This document shows, in pieces, positions 24,845 to 35,000 of a stretch of DNA of 64,000 nt. Numbering within the stretch: the first letter of the stretch is position 1; the number at the start of each line of letters is the position of its first letter. The DNA is from Progne subis subis (lineage: Eukaryota > Chordata > Aves > Passeriformes > Hirundinidae): NCBI GenBank assembly GCA_022316685.1, contig JAKJHU010000108.1, forward strand, positions 558,001-622,000. The letters run 5' to 3'. The notes under the pieces were generated by a model. That model was not told where the DNA came from and ran no database searches. It worked only from the letters and a program-made list of their open reading frames with translations. The position numbers were made by a program, and so were the translations under genes.

Positions 24845-24877
24845 ATGTCATGCCCAGACCACCACAGGGCTCCATGA
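24845..24877 (+). promoter_or_regulatory. Upstream ORF 1 in the GRIK4 5' UTR
   Basis: An ATG at 24845 opens a 10-codon ORF (MSCPDHHRAP) that ends at TGA 24875-24877, 14 nt before the GRIK4 ATG. It is out of frame with the main ORF. If ribosomes use it, it would lower initiation at the receptor start or force reinitiation over a very short gap. Use in vivo is inference only, and it depends on the exon starting at 24841. Confidence 0.5.
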
Positions 24878-24936
24878 GGATTTATGGAAGATGCTCCGTG
24901 TCTTGGCGCCTCTGGTGCTCCTTCTGCTGTGGCTGA
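24850..24936 (+). promoter_or_regulatory. Upstream ORF 2, overlapping the GRIK4 start
   Basis: A second ATG at 24850 opens a 28-codon ORF in another frame, ending at TGA 24934-24936, 43 nt past the GRIK4 ATG. A further ATG at 24874 lies in the same frame. An overlapping uORF of this type usually represses the main ORF because terminating ribosomes are already past its start. Bases are read directly; the regulatory role is inferred. Confidence 0.45.
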
Positions 24937-24972
24937 TGAGGATCTGGGCCAGCCCCCATTCCCTGAGGATCG
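24891..24972 (+). CDS. GRIK4: GRIK4, glutamate ionotropic receptor kainate-type subunit 4: N-terminal coding exon (partial)
   Basis: GRIK4 (KA1) is a high-affinity kainate receptor subunit that assembles with GRIK1-3 into ligand-gated cation channels in neuronal membranes. Only the first 27 codons and one extra base are present. Seen directly: the peptide begins MLRVLAPLVLLLLW, a short basic start followed by a hydrophobic core typical of a signal peptide, and then reads A|SPHSLRI. From memory of the human protein, the mature region begins SPHSLRIAAILDDP after a 20-residue signal peptide starting MPRVSAPLVLL; length, the APLVLL core and the SPHSLRI start all agree. The related GRIK5 has SSLRMAAILDD instead, so GRIK4 fits better. 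The signal core here is more leucine-rich than the mammalian one, normal drift for a cleaved leader. The rest of the receptor (amino-terminal domain, ligand-binding domain, channel) is not in the window as far as I can see. Confidence 0.88.
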
Positions 24973-24979
24973 GTGAGTG
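24970..24979 (+). promoter_or_regulatory. Splice donor of the GRIK4 start-codon exon (phase 1)
   Basis: The sequence ATCG|GTGAGTGC matches the U1 consensus at +1 to +6 (GTGAGT). The split codon starts with G, as needed for alanine in the mammalian protein. The same GGTGAG core recurs in the tandem array that starts about 130 bp downstream. Confidence 0.85.
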
Positions 24980-25099
24980 CACGCCTCGCTCGGGTCTGGG
25001 TTTTTCCAGCTCTGGAGGGATTCTTGGATGGGGAGATCCTCCCTGTCCTCGTTCAGGTGGGGCCAAGGTTTGCTCCTTCCTCTTGGGAGAGATGTGCAG

Positions 25100-26095
25100 C
25101 TGGTGGTGAGTTGACACACTTTCATTCCCTGCAGCTTTGGGAATGTTCTGTCCTTAGTTTGTGAATGAAATGCGGTTTATGGTGAGCTGGCACGCTTGCT
25201 GAAGTTCCTCCGTGCGTTTTGGGAATGTTTTCTCCTTCCTTTTGTAAATGGAATTAGTTCAGGGTCAGCTGACACACTTGCTGAGCTCCTCCTTGGGAGG
25301 AACATTTTGGGAATATCTTGTCTTTAGTTTGTGAATGAAATGCAGTTTATGGTGAGTTGACACAGTTGCTGAAATTATTCCATGCATTTTGGGAATGTTC
25401 TCTGCTTCCTTTTATCAATGAAATGGAGTTTATGGTGAGTTTGCACACCGAGATCCTCCTTGCATTTTGGGAATGTTCTCCTTCCTCTTGTACATTCCTC
25501 TCGTAAATGAAGTGCGGTTTGTGGGGAGCTGACACACTGAACTCCTCCTTGCATTTTGGGAATGTTCTCTCCTTCCCCTTGTAAATGAAATTTGTTTATG
25601 GTGAGTTGACAAAGATGCTGAAACTCCTCCGTGTATTTTGGGAATGTTCTCTACTTCCTTTTATCAATGAAATGGAGTTTATGGTGAGCTGACAACACTT
25701 GCCGAAGCTTCTCCCTGCATTTTGGAAATGTTTTCGCATTCCTCTTGTAAATGAAATCAGTTTATGGTGAGATGACAAAGATGCTGAAATTCATCCGTGC
25801 ATTTTGGGCGTGTTGTCTCTTCCTCTTGTAAATGAGATTAGTTTATGGTGAGTTGACACAGTTGCTGAAATTCCTCCGTGCATTTTGGGAATGTTCTCTA
25901 GTTCCTTTTATCAATGAAATGCAGTTTGTGGTCAGTGGACATGCTGAGTTCCTCCGTGCATTTTGGGAATGTCCTGTCTTTAGTCTGTACGTGGAATGCA
26001 GTTGATGGTGAGTTGACACACTTGCTGAAGCTCTTCCCTGCAGTTTGGGAATGTTGTCTCTTCCTCTCAATGGGCGGCAGTTCACGGTGAATTTC
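25100..26095 (+). repeat. Minisatellite, about 82-bp unit, about 12 copies, next to the GRIK4 exon
   Basis: Each unit follows the plan GGTGAGTTGACACACTTGCT, then GAAATTCCTCCGTGCATTTT, GGGAATGTTCTCTCCTTCCT and a TTGTAAATGAAATGCAGTTT-like end. Unit starts are near 25105, 25181, 25264, 25351, 25434, 25522, 25600, 25683, 25766, 25847, 25929, 26007 and 26088 (partial). Nine of them carry an intact GGTGAG, the same core as the true exon donor 133 bp upstream of the first unit. The first unit also contains TTTCATTCCCTGCAG, an acceptor-like string ending at 25134. Units differ at many positions, so the array is old. Antisense frames through it are repeat artefacts. Confidence 0.92.
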
Positions 26096-28968
26096 CATGT
26101 TTACATTGGCTTTATGGTGTTGATGTCGCTCTTCCCGTGTGCATTCAAAGCCTCCCCTCAAAGAGCCCTGAGGAACTAAACTCCTCCCTGCTGTGTCCTG
26201 CCCCCTCTCCTAAACTCCCCATACAATGAAACATTTCTGTGTCACGAACACATTTGCCCTCCATCGATGGGCAGGGGGTGAGCCCAACCTGCCCCCAGTT
26301 CAAGGGTGCCACAGGGCCCCTGCTAACCCCCAGACTCCCCATCTGCAGGGCACCCCGTGAACTCGGGCTCCTTTGGGCTGTGCTAAAAAGCCTCCAGGGA
26401 GAGGCACCATCAGATTAGGGAGCAGAAACGCATCCAGAAGCCTGGTGATGGGACTCGGCTCCCGGAGCTGACCCTTTGCTGTGCTGTTTGGAAAGGAAGC
26501 TGCTTCCCCTGGCTGCTCCCCACGCTGCCTTTGTGAACCATTTGTTGCAGGCAAGCGGCTTTACCCCATTCCTGTCCCCCGTTTGCAACTTTCACAGGTG
26601 ACACTCCTGAAGTGAAATTACCTCTCCCCTCTGCCAGTGGAGCGTGAGGCAGCTCAGGAAATACGGGGAGGGAGGGTGTGAGCTGGCAGGAGCTTGGGAA
26701 GGGTGGCTGGATGTTTTATATCCCTGGAATCCCTGCACGCTCCCAGCTCTGCTGCCCGCAATTCACCTTGATGGGCACATCCTCCACTCGAGCCAGCAGG
26801 CAGGGATGGGGGGAGTTATCAGGATGCTGCAAGGGAAAATCCTTCACTTTGCTTTGTGTCCCGTCTTTTTGGGGAGCTCTGTGGGGTTTTTGGGAGTGCG
26901 TGAGCTGCAAATCTGGGGTCTTGTCTGCTTTCCACCTCCCCAGAGGTGAATTTGAAAAGTGAAACGTGAAGGTGTTTGAGACCTGGCACTGTGATTTTCA
27001 GCTTTTTTAAGGACTGGAAACTCAAATCTTGCACTGCATCTTCCAGGTGGGAATGGCAGCTGCCTTCCAGCTTGCTTTGGTTTGGGGGGGTTTGATGAGT
27101 GCTGTTCCTTCAAGCCACAGTTTCATTTTTATGGCGCCTCCAACAAAAAAAGTTAATAAAAATAAAGTGCAGAATAAAAAGAGGGGGAAAAAAATATTAC
27201 CAGCAGCCCTGAAATCATTCCCAAATGCATGCTTTTGGCAAGGCAGGGAGATATGGTATCTAGCAACATAAATCAGTGCTCTGAATAGGGAAGGAAAATC
27301 AGACGGCGAGAACATTTACATATTCAAAGAAAATGGGAGCAAACGTTTAAAACAATCCTGGAAACCATCTGATAGGGATTGCTGAAAGGCACAGGGATGT
27401 GATCAGTAACGGGATGAGAGCTGGGCAGGGTCAGGGTGGGTTCTTCACCAGGAAAAAGAGATTATTCCCTGCAGATCTTGGCTTCCAGGCAGAAGGAAAC
27501 ACACTGGTGCTGAGTCAGGGACACTTGGCTTGTGAGCCGAGCCCTGAGCTTCCCTGCTGCTGCTTTTTTGGGTTTTTTTTGGGTGGATCTTGGCCCTGGC
27601 AGCCCTCAGTGGAGTGGAGAGGCAGCAGATTGCTTCATCTCTGAGCACACGGTGAATTTCTGCTGGCCTGGACAGGACCCACAGCCAGCGTTGCATTGCA
27701 GCGAGCTTGAGAGGCGTCATCTGTGCAAGAAATCGAGCAGAATGTGGGCTCCAGGGTGACCTTCCCCGTGCCTTTGGCTGCAGAGGAGCAGCCTGGAGCC
27801 TCCTGAACGCTCTGGTTCTCTCCTTGATACACGGTGGGTGGGGAGAAGCCATCGGTGCAGACCTCTTTTTTCAGCCTTAAACTGTTTGTTCCCTTCTGAT
27901 GCAGCCCTGGAGAAAATCTCGTTCCTGGTTTTTTTTTTTTTTTTTTCTGGATACCTCGGTGGGGAAATCCAGGTCTAAAAACTTCATCCCAGATGGTGAT
28001 GCTTTACTGAGAATGCCTTTTGCCAGTCAGCTCTCCCTACTCTGTCTGGGTGAATTATTATCTCCGAGGACCTGAAAAAGCTGGGTCTGATCAGGGAGGG
28101 AAGGAGCAGGCAGGGATGGGAGTGCTCTCTCCACAGATTTAAGAGCTCTGGGAGGGAAGGAATTACCTCCAGGCAAGCCTGGAGCCCTTGGAAGAGCCAG
28201 CACAAGGCTTCCCAAAATATCCTGAGACTTCTTGCACGGGTTTTGTTGCATCCAGCCACCCCAAAAACCATCAGCTCCCTCCAGGGTAGCATCTCCCCTG
28301 CTTTCCTGCAGCACTCAACATGTGTGGGAGCAGTTCTGCGTTTGTTTTTTTTTTTTTTGCCTGTTCACTCATGCTCAGGGAAGTGTCAGGAAATTTGCCT
28401 GAGTTATTTACTGGGTTATTTACTTGGCCTCACCGAGCAGAGCCCTAAATTGGCATTCTTTGGCTTGATTCATTGGCTGTGCTAAAGAAGCTCATTTAAA
28501 ATTCATACCCCGGCCAAAATTGTGGTTTATCCACGGAATTGCCCTCACCAGGAGCAGGATCAGGAGCCCTGAGAGAGGATCTGCTGACAAACCCCTTGCA
28601 AGGCCTCCTGTGGGCTTTCAGGATTTCCCCTGCCCGTGAAAATCCCTCCCCTGCCTCTCTCTCCCAGCCCTGCAAACTTTACGCAACAACTCCAGCATTT
28701 AAGGGTGTTTTTTGGGCTGGAACTCGATGTTTTCCTGCCCCATACCCAGGGACTGTGCACCCACCTCTGGCTCAGCTGTCACTGCTGTCCCTGTGCTTTG
28801 TGGTTTCATCGCCCAGAGAAGCAATTTGGAATCCAGGTCCCACGCCGATGCTGCGGTGTCACTGCAAGTGTCACTCTGGGTAGTTTGTCCTCATTTCTGG
28901 GCGTGGTTCCAAAATTCTGGAGTGCCCAAAGGGCTGTGAATCTCCTGTGTCTGCTCTGATGGTGGAAC
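26096..28968. other. Intronic unique sequence, no gene seen
   Basis: T runs occur at about 27930-27948 and 28347-28360. An A-rich stretch lies near 27140-27195. No CR1 or LTR recognised. Confidence 0.4.
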
Positions 28969-29301
28969 TAGAGTCACAGAATGGGGGAATGCTTTAGGTT
29001 GGTTTGAAGATTTGAAGGTTTGTTCCATCCTGGCTTTTGGCACTTCCAGGGATCCAGGGGCAGCCACAGCTTCTCTGGGCGCCCTCTGCCAGGGCCTCCC
29101 CACCCTCACAGAGAAGGATTCCTTCCCAATATCCAACCTAAACCTACTCTTTTTGAGTTTTCAGCCATTCCCCCTCATCCTGTCGCTCCAAGCCCTTGTG
29201 AAAAAGTCCCTCTCCATCTTCCCTGCAGCTCCTTCAGGCACTGCAATTGAGGTCACCCAAAGCCTCTTCTTCTCCAGGCTGAACAATCCCGATTCTCTCA
29301 G
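28969..29301 (+). mobile_element. CR1 LINE 3' fragment (sense)
   Basis: GAGTCACAGAATGGGGGAAT, then CACTTCCAGGGATCCAGGGG, CAGCCACAGCTTCTCTGGGC, CAATATCCAACCTAAACCTA, TCGCTCCAAGCCCTTGTGAA and CTTCTTCTCCAGGCTGAACA are in CR1 order over about 330 bp. Confidence 0.9.
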
Positions 29302-30601
29302 CTTTTTGCACCAAGAAAATGTTCCCCAGAGCTGTGGGAAGCCCCTGGCATTCAGCTGTGTGTGCTGGGAAGAGGCAGAGCGGAGCTTTTCCTGCATCCC
29401 TGCAGTTGTGTGCTGCCCCTTTATTCCCAACCCATCCCTCTGTCACGGCCGTGGGCAGCAGAGCATCGTTAGTACGGCCCTGAATCCCTGTGTAATCACC
29501 CTCCTGGGGGGTTCATGATGCACTCGGCCACTTCTCCAGTGAGTAAAGGCCCCAGAGCTGCCCTGGTGGGTGCAGTTTGTCCATAGCTGTGTCTGAGCCG
29601 GAGGGCTGCAGCAAGGGAAAAACGAGCGTGAATGGTTCTTGGGGTAAAAATGAATGAAAACGGCAGTGGAATTGTGGATGGATTAGTTCAGCTCCCTCAG
29701 GACACGCAGAATTCTCCTGCAGGTGCTGCAGGGAAGATCCCATAAAGCAGAATTAGCATTTTGAAGGGTGCTGGTGGCTCTGATGATGGAGGTGCAGCCA
29801 GCCCCTGGGTGCTGGGGAGGGAGGACGCTGGTGTCAGCAGGTCCCGGATTCTTCCTCCCGGTGTCGGGATGAGGTGACGGGGGCAGAAACGCAGCTGTGC
29901 CTTTCACTGCCGGCAGGCAGTGTGCCTTTGTGGCAGATTTGGTGCCATCCCCAGCTCCACACCTCCCGTTTGCAGCTTGAAACTCCTCTTCTCCCTCCTG
30001 CTGGAAACATTTAACGCACACAAAGCGCAAACTCCTTTTGTGGTGCAGCTCTGCCTTCTCCAAGCCCTTTGTGGATGCTGCTGATGGATCCGGAGTGAAG
30101 TGGCTGTGGATTTGCTGCTGCCCAGCAGAGGAAAGGCCTTACCCTGGTTTTAAACCTGGCCAGGCTGCTGTGATCAGCCCAGAGCACAGAACAAGCTGCA
30201 GGGCTCACACGGTGGTGCTGTTGCTGGAAAACCTCTCCACTTGTCATCAGGATTAGTGTTTAATCCCGGCCTGGCTTGGGGAGTGGGGTGGGAGGAGGGC
30301 GTAGTTATTGGGATACAACATTAATATTTCCCTCCCGTATTAAAAAAGAGCCAGTTAAGTTCATTAAAACGCGAAGTAGGTTTGTAGCTATTTATCATTT
30401 GCTCCTGGGGAGTGGTGAGATGTACAGAAAAATACAATATTCATCTGCTATCTGCTCTTTTAATTTTGTTCTGATTATTCTTCTTGGAGGAGTGATATCT
30501 AATTTATGGGGTTTTGAGTTATGTGCATAAATATTTATATTTTTTTTTAAATCACCTGTACAGATGCCAGGCCCTTCAGCAAAGCCTCATTTAGACTTAC
30601 A
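29302..30601. other. Unique sequence; AT-rich segment at 30300-30550
   Basis: No gene recognised. The part from about 30300 to 30550 is AT-rich, non-repetitive and carries several TAAT-type motifs (for example GTTATTGGGATACAACATTA), typical of deeply conserved noncoding elements in introns of brain genes. That reading is inference from composition only. Confidence 0.35.
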
Positions 30602-30770
30602 GTGAATCACAAATGGTTGGGATTGGAAGGATCTTAAAGATTACCCAGTTCCAACCCCCTGATATGGACAGGAACGTCTTCCACTGGAGCTGGGTGCTCC
30701 AAGCCCTGTCCAGCCTGGTCTTGGACACTTCCAGCATCCAGGGGCAGCCACAGCTTGTCTGGGCAAAGGT
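30602..30770 (+). mobile_element. CR1 LINE 3' fragment (sense)
   Basis: GTGAATCACAAATGGTTGGG, then ATCTTAAAGATTACCCAGTT, CCAACCCCCTGATATGGACA, TGCTCCAAGCCCTGTCCAGC and CAGCCACAGCTTGTCTGGGC follow the CR1 3' end. Confidence 0.88.
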
Positions 30771-31082
30771 TATCCTTGGATTCTTAGCAGTTCTCCCCAG
30801 GTATTCCCTTCGTGTGTTCCAGCTCTGGGAAGAGTGGCTGTCCCTGCCCCATCTCCTTTACCCTCCCTGTCCTGAGCGACCTCGTTGAGGCGACTCATCC
30901 ACGGAGACTGCTCAAAGACAAAATGAATTTTTTTTTTTCAGTAAAAAGCAACTGAAACTGTTCAAAGAGGGGCTGGTGACTGGTGCAGTCATTTATCTAG
31001 GCTGCTTTTCTCTGGAATGATCTGGTGAAAGGTGCTCCCTTGAAAGCTTTTGCTGCAGGACACAGGGCAGGGTGTTGATGCC

Positions 31083-31347
31083 CAGCCGAGGTGGGCGGTG
31101 GGCGCCGGGCGGTCTTGGCGCGCAGGCAGGAGGTTCTCACGCTATTCCCACCAAACCTGCGGCTGCAGATTTTCCCGGGGCTGCGCTCGGCACCCTCGCA
31201 GCCTGCAGAGGCAGGAGGCTCATTAGCACCATGGAAGTGTGAGGGAAAACTGCGGGAGGAGCGCGAGCGCTTCCGAGCGGGAACCGCGACCAGCCTCCGG
31301 CGGGGTGTGGAAATCCCGAGGGATGCAGAAATCCCGAGGGATGCACA
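31083..31347. promoter_or_regulatory. CpG-dense patch (candidate CpG island)
   Basis: I count about 25 CpG dinucleotides in roughly 255 bp, far above the surrounding sequence, including GCGCGC-type clusters and GGGCGG-like boxes near 31092-31110. No TATA box is apparent. It lies about 6.1 kb into the inferred intron and could be an alternative promoter, an enhancer or a small unmethylated island. An 18-bp exact tandem duplication (GAAATCCCGAGGGATGCA at 31310 and 31328) is at its right edge. Confidence 0.5.
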
Positions 31348-31537
31348 AACCCTGCTGCACCCCTGCTTGGCTTTGGGTTTTGGCACTGAGAGAGGCCTTT
31401 CTGGCAGGCTGACACGACTGGGTACCAAAGAGGGAAGGATCGATGGCTTCCTGCACCGCCGAGGTTTTTTTACGCACATTTTATGTGGTCAAGGTTGAAT
31501 GCGTTTGGGCTAAAAATCAGCTGAGCCTCATCCTGCT

Positions 31538-32020
31538 GGGAAACTTCCATGGAAAAAAGAGGGATTTGGTGCACAGAAGGGAAACTGTGGAAAAAATGAG
31601 AGGATTGGTGCAGAGTGGGGAAACTTCATGAGGAAAATAGAGAGGGTTGGTGAAGAGTAAGGAAACTCCATGGGAAAAAAGAGGGATTTGGTGCAGAGTA
31701 GGGGAACTCCATGGAAAAAAGAGGGATTGGTGCAGAGTAGGGAAACTCCGTGGGAAAAAGAGGGATTTGGTGCAGAGTAGGGAAGTTTCATCGACAAAAT
31801 GAGAGGAATGGTGCAGAGTAGGGGAACTCCATCGAAGAAAGAGGGATTTGGTGCAGAGTAGGGAAACTGTGGGAAAAAGAGGGGATTGGTGCAGAGCAGG
31901 GAAACTCTGTTGGAAAAAAGGGATTTGGTACAGAGTAGGGAAACTCCCTGGAAAAAAGAGGAGATTGGTGCAGAGTAGGGAAACTCTATTGGAAAAAAAT
32001 GGGATTGGTGCAGAGCAGAG
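31538..32020. repeat. Minisatellite, about 40-bp unit, about 12 copies
   Basis: The unit reads GGGAAACTCCATGGAAAAAA, then GAGGGATTTGGTGCAGAGTA. Starts are near 31538, 31580, 31619, 31660, 31701, 31740, 31781, 31823, 31860, 31899, 31938 and 31977. Units vary in the CCATGG part (CTGTGG, TTCATG, CTATTG) and by one or two bases in length. The minus strand stays open for about 200 codons through the array; that frame is a repeat artefact. Confidence 0.93.
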
Positions 32021-35000
32021 TGATCTGCCCTGCAAGGGGAGGGTGTCCAGGTGTCAGGCAGATCATGCCCAGCAAAGCAGGGCCCCTTTGCCTGGCGTGG
32101 GAGGGCTCTGCCTCTCTCTAGGCTGCAGCTTTGCCACATAAAACATAATGAGCTCCTCGTCTCCAGCGGAGGAATCCAGCACTATAATAATATGAATAAT
32201 AAATAATAAGCAGATTTATATTTTAGATCAGTGCCACAGGGCACGGAGCGAGGAGGGACGGGGAAGTCAGCCAGACAGATCATCTCTTTCCATCTTTTGC
32301 ACCTCTGTGGCAGAGTTATTTTTCCTGATCTGTTCCTATTCATTAATGTCCGAGAGGCAGGTTATATTATCCACCCCAGGAGGCCTTTAAGCTTTGTTTT
32401 GATTCATTACATATCCACATACATATTATATAGATATAGATCTCTCTGTGCAGAGCAGCTGGATGGGGAAACCGGCTGGTAGTTATGGAAAAGAGCCACG
32501 TTACTTAAGCAGCAAATCAACGTTCTATTTCTTCACTCTCTTGTTTATTGAAAGCCATTTAGCCACCAGCACGGGGGAAAGCTGTGGTGCCCCTGGGCAC
32601 AGCAGCAGCTGCTGCCCTGGCCTGTGTGGCTTTGTGGTTTTGGAAGGTGACTTGGTTGGAAGCAGGTGATAATTCAGCAGGAAAAGGGAATTTTAAGGAG
32701 AGGAGGCAGGGAGAGAGGGGCTGGTCAGTGGAAAGGTGATGTTTATCCCTTCCAGGCACAGTCCTGAGCTGTGGTAGGGTGACTGAGGACAGGCATGAGT
32801 AGGTGCATGTGCAGAATTTTGTATCAAAGGTCTGTTTTGGTTTTTTTTTACATTTGTTCCTGAATATTAAACATTCTCCCGGAGCCAAGGAGCAGGATCT
32901 GAGAGTCATGTAACTTGTTTTATATCTAAATACTGTTCCTGCCCCTGGGCAGCACTTTGTGTGTTTAGCTGCTGAGCCACTTTTAATACACATCTTTTTG
33001 CTTCACACGGAGGAAGCTACCGATAGCAAGACCTACTCTGCAGTTTCTTTCATTATTTTTTCATATATATATATATGAATAAAAGTCAATTACATGAATG
33101 AAAGATCCTTGGTTGCCTGCCTAAACAGCTGCCAAAATGAATTCCAACCCGGAGCCAAACTCGGCAAAGCTGGAGTTTCTGCAGAGAGCTCCAGTGTGGC
33201 GTGAGATGGGATTGTGCAGGAGGCTGCATTACAGATTCCTGCTGCCCAGCCCCTCGCCGCTGGCTATCCGTGTGGGCAGCCAGCAGGGGTGGATTTCACT
33301 GCTCTGCAGGCCTGGATTCAATCTCCTCCTCAGAGCCGTGCTGGGGTGAGAGCCACCACCCTGCCAGGCAGCTGTTGGCATCCAGAGCACCTGGGAGCCT
33401 GGTGCCAGCCTCGGTGACACCTGGAGCTCCAAATCCCTTCCTCCCCAAGGACCAATTAACTTGGAATCATCTGAAGTGAGCCAGGAGGATTTTGGGGATG
33501 CGGGCAGGAGCTGGGAGGAGTTAGAAAACCTGGATAATTTGGCACAGAGGGGAGGCAAATCCTCCACAGAGGCAGGAGCAGTCCTGGGAATGGCTCCTGA
33601 GGATGGGGAAGCGGCTGGCTGAAGAGCATGTTCCTTGTTTCTAGGGAAATGCAGGTCTGCAGTGACCACAATGTGGTTTGAAGGTCCTTTTCAGGCAGTG
33701 AGGGGGAGGGGAGCTTTGCAGATTTTAGGTAGATGTCCAATTTCCTCAAGCTGAGTTGAGATAAAGCCGAATTTGTCACTTGGGAGCTGTTGGAGGAACC
33801 TTCGGAGGTCAGAACCTTCCTGGGAAGGGCAGGGAGAGGATGGCAGATGGGAGAAAGAAGATAAAAAAGCCACTCCAGCTCCAGCCTGTTGGAGCAGAGC
33901 TGAGATCCCCACCCTGGGAGCACAAGGAAGGGTTTCTTTGTGCTCCAAGCCTCCTGCCCGGGGTTTATTCCTTCTGCTCTGTTACTCTTGGCACGTTCCC
34001 TCGTCCTTGCTCTGTTGGATGGGTGGGTTGCAGGCTCAGGAGCTCTTTGGGCTCAGTGAGGTGTTAAAGCCCTCTTGCAGAGCTTTAGGCACTGCAGGGC
34101 TGCTGGGCAACCTTCCCAGAAGAGGAGCTTTTGACCTAGCAGGGCACTTATCTCGAGTGCCCCTCTGCAGCTAATTGCTGCTGGCTCGGTGTCAGATGAA
34201 CGCGGCCCCCGAGAGGCTGAAATCCTAAATTGTGCTGGCGGGGATCCAGCAGCTCCCGCTCTCCGCATCCAGGTGTTAGGGACGCGCAGCACTTGGAAAA
34301 GTCCCAACCCCAGAAGTGGAGAGCAACCTGCTGACAAAGGAGGGGGAGTGGTGGGTGCTGCCCTTCCCTTGCTCCCAGCTTCGTGCTCCTCCTCCTCCTC
34401 CTCCTCCTCTCCCTCGCAGAGACCTCAGTGTGATGAGATCAAAGCTGTAAAGAAGCACTGGGGGAAAAGGGAAGGATAGAAAGATGTGAAAGAAGGAAAT
34501 TTTTGCTTTTCTGTCAGCTGTGAAAAGCAGGGGAGCACGTGGGAGCGGGAAGGACAACACCCAGGGCACAATCCATGGCAGAAAGGGCTGTGAGCAGGCT
34601 GGGAAATGGAAAATATGGGGGCTTCTTGTTCTTGGGACAACCATCCAGGAGCATCCTGTCACATGAGGGTGGCATCACAGCCCAGAGCCCTTCTTTTTGG
34701 GTGTTACCTGGAGAGGGGAGCAGTGTGGGCAGTCTGGGGAGCACGAGCCGAGGATCCTGCCTGGAGGAGAGCTGGGAGAACGCAGATGTGACAGCTGGGA
34801 GGGAGCAGGAGCAGCTCAGCCCGGCCTTGCCCTGACTCCAGCCCTCCAAACGAGGGCTGTGGATGCCAGGAGGCTGCAGGGGTGGACGGCTCCTTTTCCT
34901 CTCCATCATTAATGAATTCCTCTTGCACCTCCAGACACTGTAGGGGCTTGGAGAGACTAAGTGGAACTCTGTGTGAAAGTGATGGCTGAATGTCAGTGCT

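Larger units (their letters stand above)
24841..24972 (+). other. GRIK4: GRIK4 exon carrying the start codon (5' UTR plus first coding segment)
   Basis: This 132-nt internal exon is bounded by a strong acceptor (a T-rich stretch, then CTCCCTGCAG ending at 24840) and a consensus donor (ATCG|GTGAGTG, first intron base 24973). The first 50 nt are untranslated; the remaining 82 nt code for the N-terminus of the kainate receptor subunit GRIK4. Because it begins with an acceptor, at least one non-coding 5' exon must lie upstream, in this window or further left; I could not identify it. No in-frame stop separates the acceptor from the ATG, so the start is chosen by homology to the mammalian protein and by context (A at -3), not by a stop. 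The exit phase is 1: the final G completes a codon with the next exon, which fits an alanine at that position in the mammalian protein. The exon is plus-strand and fixes the orientation of the gene. Confidence 0.88.

Noticed and set aside
24891..25109. GRIK4 reading frame extended past 24972 into the following sequence
   Set aside because: The frame stays open to 25109, but homology to GRIK4 stops exactly at the GTGAGT donor, so the extra codons are intron.
25100..26095. CRISPR-like array of direct repeats
   Set aside because: Repeats are contiguous, diverged and about 82 bp with no unique spacers, in a vertebrate intron; this is a minisatellite.
31528..32139. 203-codon open frame on the minus strand with repeated ALHQ/SAPN-like motifs
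   Set aside because: It is read through the 40-bp minisatellite; unit-length variation and the absence of splice sites or homology make a protein unlikely.
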